Assembly: GCA_910578115.1 (NCBI GenBank)
Contig: CAJTPO010000051.1
Coordinates: forward strand, 1-31,606
Origin: an uncultured Lachnospiraceae bacterium
GTDB lineage: Bacteria > Bacillota > Clostridia > Lachnospirales > Lachnospiraceae
Reading direction: 5' to 3'
DNA: 31,606 bases
Made by a program: the position numbers and the translations under genes. The notes beneath the pieces were generated by a model. It saw only the letters and a list, made by a program, of their open reading frames with translations. It had not been told where the DNA came from and did no database searches. Positions 22,572 to 30,600 of the stretch are shown here, piece by piece. Within the stretch, counting starts at the first letter, position 1; every line of letters begins with the position of its first letter.

Positions 22572-23907
22572 AGATAGTTTTATTTATTTTCCAAAAACCA
22601 AACCTCTTTCCTCCGTTACGTTCTATTGCGCCCTCATTGACCAACTCTTTTATCACTTTTTGTATGTGTGTTCTTGTCTCATTCAATACTTCCTGCAGTT
22701 CCTTTTGAGTTGCCTCAGGCTTATCCTTCAAATATTCTACTATTTTTATTTTCAAATCTATATGTTCAGCTTTAGAATCCAGCTTTGAAATAAATCTATT
22801 CGATGCCGAAACTGCCGATAGTTTAATCGTTATATCTTCCGCATGCACAACATACTCTGGTTTTGAAGTTCCATATTCATTGCAAACTTCAAAAATTTTC
22901 TGTATTCCCCGTCCCCAGCTTTCAATATAGCCAGCCCTGAAAAATGCCCTGGCGATCTTCGGATTATATGGCCTTGACTGATGCCTTTGCAGTAAAGAAT
23001 CCACTGTCCAATCAGAAGGAAACACGCATTCGTTGCTAATATACATCGCATCATCCTCAATCCTGATCTGTACAGGTATTCCGCCACTCCAACGTGAATG
23101 TACAAGTGCATTGTAAAGTGCTTCACGTATCGCATCCTTTGGAAATGGATAAGTTTCTACTCTGGTCATATTCTCGTAAGTAATCGGAGCCTTTAAGTAT
23201 TTCAAATAAATTAACTCGATCACACGCTCTGCCTGCATAAATAATGATCCTATTACTTCATCCTGATACTGCAAATCAGAACCTTTTCCAAATTTTCCAA
23301 TTTTTGTATACGTACCAAACATCCATTTTTGTGGATTCCGATGAAAAAGAAGCACCGCAGCTCTTGTAAGTTTTCCATTTTTCAGCAAATCAAGACTATC
23401 CAACAGCTCTGCATTGCTCATATCCAAATCTGCTTTCGTCATACGCTTACTTCGCACTGCTTCCCGGCGAAATATATCGAAACTCTCCTTATCCAAGTCT
23501 TCTACTGATACCCCTTCAATAATAGAATCTTCCCAGCGAATACCTGTTTTTGAAGATATGAATTCTGTTAAAGCCGTTCCTCTCAGAACCTGCCTTGTAC
23601 TACCACTGCGAAAATGATACTCTCCTTTATAACTGACCGGGTAACTGCTTGGATTTACTATAATTTCAATATATTCCAGGCCATCTTTGGAAAGCAGATT
23701 TATATCTGCAAGAAATCCCAGGTTCGTCTGAATCTTATTAGGTATTTCCTCCAGAAGTTTCTTGCCGTTTCGAATACCAATAATTTTCCCCATATCATCT
23801 ATTCCGATATAGATTCTACCACCCTGAGCATTTGCAAAACCGCATATCCATTTCAGATATTCGTCACGCCACGATTCTTTCCATTCAATATTTTGGCTCT
23901 CTGTCAT
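22570..23907 (-). CDS. AlbA_2 (Schlafen-like) domain and HATPase_c_4 domain transcriptional regulator / ATP-binding protein
   Basis: The protein has 445 aa. Residues about 5-120 match the AlbA_2 putative DNA-binding domain (IEWKESWRDEYLKWICGFANAQ, GGRIYIGIDDMGKIIGI, YHFRSGSTRQVLRG). Residues about 230-345 resemble the GHKL-type ATPase fold HATPase_c_4 (FPKDAIREALYNALVHSRW, IRIEDDAMYISNECVFPSDW, RAGYIESWGRGIQKIFEVC). The last 65 residues form a winged helix (ATQKELQEVLNETRTHIQKVIKELVNEGAIERNGG). This architecture is usually annotated as an ATP-binding protein or RecG-like regulator; its cellular role is poorly known. ATG 23907 has GGGGGTG eight bases upstream. The gene is visibly AT-richer than the hem and pse genes, which suggests acquisition by transfer. 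It stands alone, with a hairpin at its end. Confidence 0.8.
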   Translation of the reverse strand: MTESQNIEWKESWRDEYLKWICGFANAQGGRIYIGIDDMGKIIGIRNGKKLLEEIPNKIQTNLGFLADINLLSKDGLEYIEIIVNPSSYPVSYKGEYHFRSGSTRQVLRGTALTEFISSKTGIRWEDSIIEGVSVEDLDKESFDIFRREAVRSKRMTKADLDMSNAELLDSLDLLKNGKLTRAAVLLFHRNPQKWMFGTYTKIGKFGKGSDLQYQDEVIGSLFMQAERVIELIYLKYLKAPITYENMTRVETYPFPKDAIREALYNALVHSRWSGGIPVQIRIEDDAMYISNECVFPSDWTVDSLLQRHQSRPYNPKIARAFFRAGYIESWGRGIQKIFEVCNEYGTSKPEYVVHAEDITIKLSAVSASNRFISKLDSKAEHIDLKIKIVEYLKDKPEATQKELQEVLNETRTHIQKVIKELVNEGAIERNGGKRFGFWKINKTI

Positions 23908-23910
23908 CAA

Positions 23911-24428
23911 TATACACCCCCTAAAACATTCTTCTCCGTAATCTCCCGTGTCATGCTATAATATAACAATACTCCAAGAATCTCCTTATCTTTATTTCTG
24001 TAAACTTAATCAGGCAAATTATTGACTTCGTGAACTTTCAAATTAGTTCTGTATTGATTAAAATAAAAACATTTTTCATCGTTAAGAAAATTATACCGTA
24101 CTTTGAGTCTGTTCTCAATAAAAATCATAAACATCAGGAACCGGCTGTTACTATCACAGGAATTTAAAACAATCATCCTTGACAAGTTAAATCTATTGCC
24201 GGATACTCCTTTCCTTAATCATGATTTTTCTACAGGTATCGCAGATTCTAAAAACAAGGACAAATCAAAGCCAAAAATGTCAGGACTTCCACATGCGCAT
24301 ATGTTACAATGACTTCATCAGGGCAGGAGTCAAACAGTCAATAATCCCGCCACAAGCACAGTGCCTGGCTCATTGCACGCGGGATAAATTGACAACAACA
24401 TAATCAATGTGGACGACAGGGAGGTAAA
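23911..24428. other. AT-rich intergenic region between divergent AlbA_2 and AraC genes
   Basis: This 518-base stretch contains no convincing gene. Short frames (for example 24103-24312) lack family features and good ribosome sites. A possible plus-strand promoter is TTGACA (24179-24184) with GATACT (24202-24207), 17 bases apart, facing the AraC-type gene with a leader of about 215 bases. GGGAGG at 24419-24424 is that gene's ribosome site. Composition resembles the AT-rich AlbA_2 gene, so both may have arrived together. Confidence 0.5.
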
Positions 24429-25367
24429 ATGGACTGGCTGACAAGTTTCAAAAAAGCGATCGATTATATAGAAACGCATATGCTCTCGGATATCAGCGCC
24501 AAAGATGTGGCAGACGCGGTACATATATCGCCTTCTTATTTTCAAAAGAGTTTTAAGATCGTAACCGGTTATTCCATTGGGGAATATCTGCGGAATCGCA
24601 GGCTTTACCTGGCCGGACTGGATATGTTGAATGCCGCCCCGGCAGACGGCAGCCCTTTGCAGAAGAACCCGAAATCACCTGCAGACAAGACCGTGCTGGA
24701 TCTGGCCTGTAAGTACGGATATGATACACCGGAAAGTTTTACCAAAGCCTTTTCCCGCTTTCACGGTATGTCGCCTACGCAGCTTAAGTCCCAGCCCACC
24801 AGGATTAAAGTTTTTCTGCCTTTGATCGTAGAAATCTCAATACGAGGAGGAAACAAAATGGAGTTTCAATTAGAAAAAAGACAAAGCATGCATATGATCG
24901 GATTAGGACGGATCTTTTCTTATGATACCTCTTATCAGGATATCCCCAAATTCTGGTGTGAATTCTGCAGCAGATACTGCACGCAGGATACACCGGCCCC
25001 GCCGGAAGAACAGGCCATCCGGCAGACGATCGCAGAATGCATCGTGGGAGAATTCGGCGTCTGCGTGGAAGACATTAATGACGGAGAACATTTCCACTAC
25101 TATATCGCAGGTGCGTACCAGGGCGGCGCCGTGCCGGAAGGCATGTCTGTCTTTGAAATTCCCGCCAGCGAATGGGCCAAGTTTAACTGTATCGGCCGCA
25201 TACCGCAAAGCCTGCAGACAGTCAATACCCGTATCTTCAGTGAATGGCTTCCGGGAAACCAGGAATTTGAAATGTCAATGCCAATAAATATAGAGTGGTA
25301 TTCCAATGGAGATACCAACAGCGACGACTATGTAAGCGCTGTTTGGATCCCGGTAAAGCGCTTATAA
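24429..25367 (+). CDS. AraC-family regulator with GyrI-like effector-binding domain
   Basis: The 312-aa protein has an N-terminal pair of HTH motifs (residues about 8-125: DISAKDVADAVHISPSYFQK, LDLACKYGYDTPESFTKAF, RFHGMSPTQLK) and a C-terminal AraC effector-binding domain (about 146-312, ending DDYVSAVWIPVKR) of the Rob/SoxS-like GyrI type, which binds small hydrophobic or drug-like ligands. A 19-residue polar insertion (about 69-87) lies between the two HTH units where relatives have only a few residues. ATG 24429 has GGGAGG four bases upstream. Inside the gene, AGGAGG stands seven bases before Met144 (24858), so the effector domain could also be made alone. It converges on a MATE exporter gene, a plausible target, but no binding site is visible. 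Confidence 0.85.
   Translation: MDWLTSFKKAIDYIETHMLSDISAKDVADAVHISPSYFQKSFKIVTGYSIGEYLRNRRLYLAGLDMLNAAPADGSPLQKNPKSPADKTVLDLACKYGYDTPESFTKAFSRFHGMSPTQLKSQPTRIKVFLPLIVEISIRGGNKMEFQLEKRQSMHMIGLGRIFSYDTSYQDIPKFWCEFCSRYCTQDTPAPPEEQAIRQTIAECIVGEFGVCVEDINDGEHFHYYIAGAYQGGAVPEGMSVFEIPASEWAKFNCIGRIPQSLQTVNTRIFSEWLPGNQEFEMSMPINIEWYSNGDTNSDDYVSAVWIPVKRL
24843..24860 (+). promoter_or_regulatory. Strong internal ribosome binding site and start within the AraC-type gene
   Basis: The sequence CGAGGAGGAAACAAAATG contains a full AGGAGG consensus, seven bases before an in-frame ATG (Met144). Translation from here would give a 169-aa protein equal to the effector-binding domain alone. The position exactly at the domain boundary makes chance less likely. 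Confidence 0.55.
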
Positions 25368-25441
25368 TCTGCTGTTCCCACCCTGGCTGTGCGTCACAAA
25401 TTCCCGTGAGGGACAAATTGCTCACCGAAAAATTTATCCCC

Positions 25442-26788
25442 CTATATCCTGTCACTATCTGTTCTGCTGCAGTCCCTGCTGTACATAAACAGACAGATTA
25501 CCGTTAAGATCGTCTCCACAACAGGCTGCGCTGCGATCACCCCATTCAGTTTCCAAATATGATTCAAAATGATCACTCCCGGGATAAACAGCGCGGCATT
25601 TCTCAGAACCGTAATGGTAAGCGACCTTACCGCTTTGCCCAATGCCTGAAAATAACTGGTCATCATATTGATAACCCCCAGCATGGGAGCCGACAGGCAA
25701 AGAATCTTAAGAAAGTACCCCGTCTGTTCGATCAAAGCGGCGTCCTGCAGGAATATTGCGGCCAGCGGCTTTCCGCAGAGCATAAAGACAGCCATAAACA
25801 CAACGCCCATACAAACTCCGTACAGCACCGTATATTTTACGATATCCGACATTCTCTTTTTTGCATTCCCTCCGTAGCAATAGCCCACCAGAGGAGCAAC
25901 ACCCTGCGATAACCCCACCGACAGCAGAATCGGAATCATATCAAGCTTATAGGCAATCCCATAAGAAGCCACTGCATCAGAACCGTAAATGCCGATATAA
26001 TTGTTAAGAACGATATTGGAAACACTCATAAGTACCGTAATGAGCGCACCCGGAATGCCGATGCTTACGACATTGCGGATCATCGGCGCATTCCATACAA
26101 ACCCCGTAGGGCTAAGCGGCACCAACTGATTGCCCTTCTTTCCTTCACGGACCATGCAGACAAGATAGTAGACCGTCGCGCTCACAAATCCTAATGAAGT
26201 TGCCAGTGCGGCCCCTGCCGTTCCCCACTGCAGAACCGCTATAAAAACATAATCCAGCACCATATTGATACCATTCCCAAGCATCAGTCCAATGGTGCCT
26301 TCCTTGATCAGTCCCACCGAACGGAACAAATGCACAAACCCATTCGACAGCATAATAAAAGGTGCTCCTGCAAAGATCCATCTCAGATAATCACAGGTAT
26401 AGATCATATTATCCGCATCTGCACCGGATAATTTTGCCAGCGGCTGCAATAATATCAGCCCCAGGACAAGCGTGACAACGCCTGATACCGCCATCGCATA
26501 TACGCAGAATTTCATGGTCGCACCAGCTTCCTTTTTCCTGCCTTCTCCCAACAGCCTTGCAATCACGCTGCTGCCACCCATGCCGAAAATACAGGCGATA
26601 GACATAATAATGAGCAGGATCGGCGCACACAATGTGACTGCGGCGATCATGGCAGGTTCTTTTGTCAGCGAAACAAAAAAAGTGTCGGCAATATTATAGA
26701 TCAATGTCGTCAGCTGCCCCAGCATAGCAGGCAGCCCAACTCTCATGATCGCTTTGGATAGATTCTTTTCTTCAAAAACGGATGTCAT
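25442..26788 (-). CDS. MATE-family multidrug/cation antiporter
   Basis: This integral membrane exporter is driven by Na+ or H+. It is 448 aa, typical for the family, with about twelve hydrophobic segments in two pseudo-symmetric halves. Landmarks are IMRVGLPAMLGQLTTLIYNIADTFFV at the start, FGMGGSSVIARLLGEGRKKEA in loop 2-3, and the second-half counterpart SVGLSQGVAPLVGYCYGGNAKKRM. I chose ATG 26788 because GGGAGG lies about 11 bases upstream. The frame continues to 26824, but those codons would lie upstream of the predicted transcription start. It is divergent from a Crp/Fnr-type gene, with a palindrome between them, and convergent with the AraC-type gene. The substrate is unknown; efflux of drugs or metabolites is inferred from the family. 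Confidence 0.92.
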   Translation of the reverse strand: MTSVFEEKNLSKAIMRVGLPAMLGQLTTLIYNIADTFFVSLTKEPAMIAAVTLCAPILLIIMSIACIFGMGGSSVIARLLGEGRKKEAGATMKFCVYAMAVSGVVTLVLGLILLQPLAKLSGADADNMIYTCDYLRWIFAGAPFIMLSNGFVHLFRSVGLIKEGTIGLMLGNGINMVLDYVFIAVLQWGTAGAALATSLGFVSATVYYLVCMVREGKKGNQLVPLSPTGFVWNAPMIRNVVSIGIPGALITVLMSVSNIVLNNYIGIYGSDAVASYGIAYKLDMIPILLSVGLSQGVAPLVGYCYGGNAKKRMSDIVKYTVLYGVCMGVVFMAVFMLCGKPLAAIFLQDAALIEQTGYFLKILCLSAPMLGVINMMTSYFQALGKAVRSLTITVLRNAALFIPGVIILNHIWKLNGVIAAQPVVETILTVICLFMYSRDCSRTDSDRI

Positions 26789-26819
26789 CTCTTTCTTTTC
26801 CTCCCTTGCGCTTTTCTCC

Positions 26820-26862
26820 ATCATACTGTAAAATAAACAAAAAAATCAGGACATATGTCCTG
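26820..26862 (-). promoter_or_regulatory. Activator-type promoter of the MATE gene with 16-bp palindrome
   Basis: CAGGACATATGTCCTG (26847-26862) is a perfect palindrome. On the minus strand TATGAT (26820-26825) is a 5/6 match to a -10, and no good -35 accompanies it. If transcription starts seven bases after the -10 (26813), the palindrome centre lies at -41.5, the classical class II position for Crp/Fnr activators. A Crp/Fnr-like gene lies directly on the other side. Confidence 0.55.
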
Positions 26863-26874
26863 TTAATGAAACGT

Positions 26875-26909
26875 CGTGTGAAAACTCTGATGTGCCAACT
26901 TTTCACACG
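26875..26909. repeat. Inverted repeat CGTGTGAAAA / TTTTCACACG in the leader of the Crp/Fnr-like gene
   Basis: Perfect 10-base arms at 26875-26884 and 26900-26909 are separated by 15 bases. It lies between the 16-bp palindrome and the start of the regulator gene, so it could be a second operator or an RNA hairpin in the 5' leader. Confidence 0.55.
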
Positions 26910-26949
26910 CACATCCGTTCCTGCATCCGGTTTCACAGCCGGAGCAAAA

Positions 26950-27594
26950 ATGAGGGATTTTATGGAAAGAATCTATGATAAGCAGAAAATTGCCGCCTGC
27001 ATTGCAGGCAGCAAATACCATATTGTACTTGATACTCTGGATGTGGATTTCTACCTGATAAGCTATGAAAAAGGGGAATTGGTGTGCTCACCTTTTCAGA
27101 ACGAAGTCCTGTTTCAAATTGTGGAACAGGGTTCCATCAACATTTACTTCATCCGCGATGATGGTACACGCTATGCACTGTCAAACGGAACTACAGACTA
27201 CTTTCTCGGCGACATGGATATCTTCTATCCCAAAAACAACAATATTTATGCAGAAGCCGCCGAAAACCTGACCTGTATTTCCTTTTCTATCGAAAAACAC
27301 AGGGAAACGCTGCTTGCCAATGCCGGATTCCTGACGCTGATCTGCCACAGCCTTGCATCCAAGATCGGCTCCATAACTACCATGGAAGCCGCTCCCGCCT
27401 CCCTGACAGAACGACTTTTCTCTTATATGAGATATAAATGCGCCGATGAAACTTTAAGAGGTATAGAGCAGGCTGCCTTTCATCTGCATTGCAGCGCAAG
27501 GCACCTGCAAAGAATCCTGAATCAGAACGAATCTGCCGGATTAGTCAAAAAGCTTGGCAAAGGAACGTATAAACTGATACAGCCAACCTCCTGA
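26950..27594 (+). CDS. Crp/Fnr-superfamily transcriptional regulator, YeiL-like
   Basis: The 214-aa protein has an N-terminal cyclic-nucleotide-binding-like beta-roll (about residues 25-130: FYLISYEKGELVC, LFQIVEQGSINIYFIRDDG, TDYFLGDMDIFYP) and a C-terminal winged helix (about 155-212: LTERLFSYMRYKC, AAFHLHCSARHLQRILNQ, ESAGLVKKLGKGTYKL). The layout and the S-x-R-H-L-x-R recognition helix resemble YeiL-type regulators. The beta-roll lacks the classical cAMP phosphate-binding RxSxA motif and an Fnr-type cysteine cluster, so its signal is unknown. The frame is open from 26782, but homology starts near ATG 26950 (GGAG upstream); ATG 26962 with GAGGG is an alternative. It is divergent from the MATE exporter and probably activates it. 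Confidence 0.8.
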   Translation: MRDFMERIYDKQKIAACIAGSKYHIVLDTLDVDFYLISYEKGELVCSPFQNEVLFQIVEQGSINIYFIRDDGTRYALSNGTTDYFLGDMDIFYPKNNNIYAEAAENLTCISFSIEKHRETLLANAGFLTLICHSLASKIGSITTMEAAPASLTERLFSYMRYKCADETLRGIEQAAFHLHCSARHLQRILNQNESAGLVKKLGKGTYKLIQPTS

Positions 27595-27621
27595 CTAGAT
27601 TGAAAATCCCACATAATACAA

Positions 27622-27659
27622 AAGGAATCCTCTGCCGGTATTCCGGTGTTGGATTCCTT
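27622..27659. terminator. Bidirectional terminator between the Crp/Fnr-like gene and the surface-protein gene
   Basis: AAGGAATCC (27622-27630) pairs with GGATTCCTT (27651-27659). It lies between two convergent genes. On the minus strand the stem is followed by TTGTATTATG after CCTTT; on the plus strand by CTGCTGACTTCTTTCTT. The pairing is good but the T-tracts are moderate. Confidence 0.65.
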
Positions 27660-27674
27660 CTGCTGACTTCTTTC

Positions 27675-30600
27675 TTACTTTCTGTAATTCACAGATACTG
27701 TCACGTAGACAGGCGCTGCGTTAGACCCGCTGTCTTTGAATCTGACTGCAAACTTAAGTTTGTAGGTCTTGTTTGTTTTTGAGGAAGCATTGGGAGAAAC
27801 ATGCAATGTTCCTTTTCCGTCTCCCTCATACTTGTACACAAAGGTGTCTGAGCCGTTCGTCAATTCAATACTCTTGATTTCCGGCAGCACTCCCTTCGCC
27901 GCCTTAACTTCAATCTCCTTGCCATAAGTGTCTCCGGCAGCGCTCTCGAACAACACTGTCTTAGTCGGATTCACTGCCAGCTTCGGATTGGTTTGCTTCG
28001 GCGTGATCTTCACTTTACCGTACTGAACCACACCGCTTTCCAAAACTATTCTGAGCGACAGATTATAAGTAGTCTTTACTTTCAGGATACTGTCGTTCTC
28101 TGCCTTGATGACTATGTTTCCATTCTCACATACAGCGGAAAATCTATCCGCATAGCTGCCATACAGATCAACCTTCTTTATTGTATCCGTATAATTCTTA
28201 AGGGTAGGCTTAAGAGTGATCTGTGTTCCTTCCCTGTTCAGCAGATCGATGCTTCCGCTCTGCTTAAGGGTCAGTTTCACAGCCTGCGTGCTCACCGTAA
28301 CATCCAGTTGGCCGCTTACCCGAGCGCCCTTTTGATCCCTGCCGGTGATCACATAAGTATATTTCGTATTTTTACTGAAGGACGCCTGTTCACGAATGCT
28401 TACCTCCAGTTTGCCATTCTCAAACGAAATGTTAAGTCTATCATTCAGCGCATCATCTGCTGCTTCATTTTTGCCCGTGATGGAACTGACACTGCGAATT
28501 TTCCGCTCCGGTTGATTCTTGACAAACAGATCGATCTTCAACGGATCAGCCCTGTCTGCATCGTTCAGGATAACCTTATTATTGGAAAAGCCCATCTCTG
28601 GCGCGCTTCCTTTCTTGACCGTACAGGAAGCCGTCGCCGTTACCCCTTCAAACCATCCTTCATTCCTGACTTTAAACTTCAGCGTAGTAGATTTCCTGGC
28701 CCTGTCAAGAAGCTTTACCGTTAACGGCTGCGCCTGGGAGGATGCCTCAACCTGCTCGACACCGCTTATCCCTGATTGCAGCTCCATGCTCCATCCGGTT
28801 TCCTTTGTGATCTCACTGCCATCTGCCTTGAGATTGAACGAAACTGTCGTTGTATTCAGTCCCACTTCCTCATATGCAGAACCGGTATACAAAACCGTGC
28901 CCGCCGGAACTGCCTGAATTGCCGGAACCTTCTTATTGGCTTTCACCGTAAATGACTTCTTGTAAACTACAGACTTATCATATCCTTCAAAGGTAATCTC
29001 AAAGGTTCCTTTCAGCGATGTGCTCCCGTAATTACTCTTATTCAGATTTGCCGTCTTCAGTGTTATGTATTCTGCTTTCTGATCACTGCCCAGAACAAGC
29101 TTTGGCTTATTTGAACTCACCCCTACTGACGGTGTATATCTGACCTCATCAATCTTTGCCTCCGCACTGATCAATATCTTCGTCTCTTCCGCATCCACTT
29201 CATACAGATTGACGATATTATCCTGGGTCAGAGTAACCTTCGGAATCTGCTTAACAACGGAGATCGTAAGCGGTAATGTATGCTCTTTCGCGCTCTCACC
29301 GGTTCCCGTCTTCACTCGCACGTGCACTTTATATTTTCCTGTCTTGAGGTCTTTCGCTCCTCCGATCTGATATTCCGTAGCAGAATCCGGCATCTTCTCG
29401 ATCGTAAAGCCAGAGCGACTGCCATCCGCCAATACTACCGAAAGGCCTTCGCCTGACACTTCATACCCATAAGACGGTACTATATGAACCGTTGCCGTGG
29501 GTGTATTCTGATTAAGATTCAGGTTAATGCCAGTCTCTTCCAGTCTCGGCGTACTGTCCTTGACTACAACACGGAAAGTCTTCGTATAACCGCCGTTTTT
29601 ATTCGCCGTGACAGAAATAACTGCCGCTCCTGTCTCCGTCTTTATCTTAAGTGTCGCCTCACTGCCCTGGCCCTTAACCTCCGCCACCTTGGTGTTGCTG
29701 GATTTCCACTGGAGGGAAGGATTATCTATCACTTCATCTTTGCCGTCACGAACTGACGCAGACAATATATATTCCTTCGCTTCCTTCAAATCTTCCAGTT
29801 CTATTGAAGAATCGATCGGTACCGTCACGCCATTCTCTGTTGTTGTAATATCGATGCTGCCCGCAAGCCTGTCGTTGGTCACAGTGATCCTGAACGAAGG
29901 GCTGCTAATGGTAACTTTCTTATCACCATGTTTCACGGTCAGTTTCGCGGTTACTGACACTGTACCGCCGGAAACTCCGCTCACTGTTGCAGTATTGCCG
30001 CTTTTATTCTCCAGCCGTGCAGCAGAACCGGAGATACTCCACTCAACAGGATCATAGCTGCCCTCAGGAAGGTTCCCTCCTGCGGTCTCTATCTCTGCCA
30101 TCAGATCTGTATTTGCACCATTCTGCAGCTTGGCTGCACCAGCTATAGAGATGTCCTCTACCGTAATGCCCGTTATCGTAAGTCCTGTTATTACTGCATC
30201 CTGATAGCCTTCTCTCTTCACGATCACATCGTAAATCGGCCGTGCGCCGTCTGCAATTGCATACTCTTTAAGACGCCACTCCGCTGATTTCAGTTCATAC
30301 TCAGTCGGAAGAGCAAGTTCAATATCCGCAACTGTCTGGCACACATTTGTCACAACAGTCAATTTCGATGCATTCAATTCCTGCAATCTGGCCTTGATCG
30401 CTTCTTTCTCTGCTTCAGTCCACTTCCTCAGTACTTCTACAGTACATCTGGCTGTCTTGCCGCCGTCTTCTGTGGTTGCCGTGATCTCCGCCGTACCGTA
30501 ACCGTTTATGGTGACTTTGCCCTGTTCACTTACACTCGCAACTCCTTCGTCAGAGGATGTGAAGCTGACTCTCTTATTCCGCGCCGAACTCGGCCGTACC

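Noticed and set aside
24103..24312. 69-codon plus-strand frame in the AT-rich gap
   Set aside because: No ribosome site, no family signal and biased AT-rich composition; could at most be a remnant.
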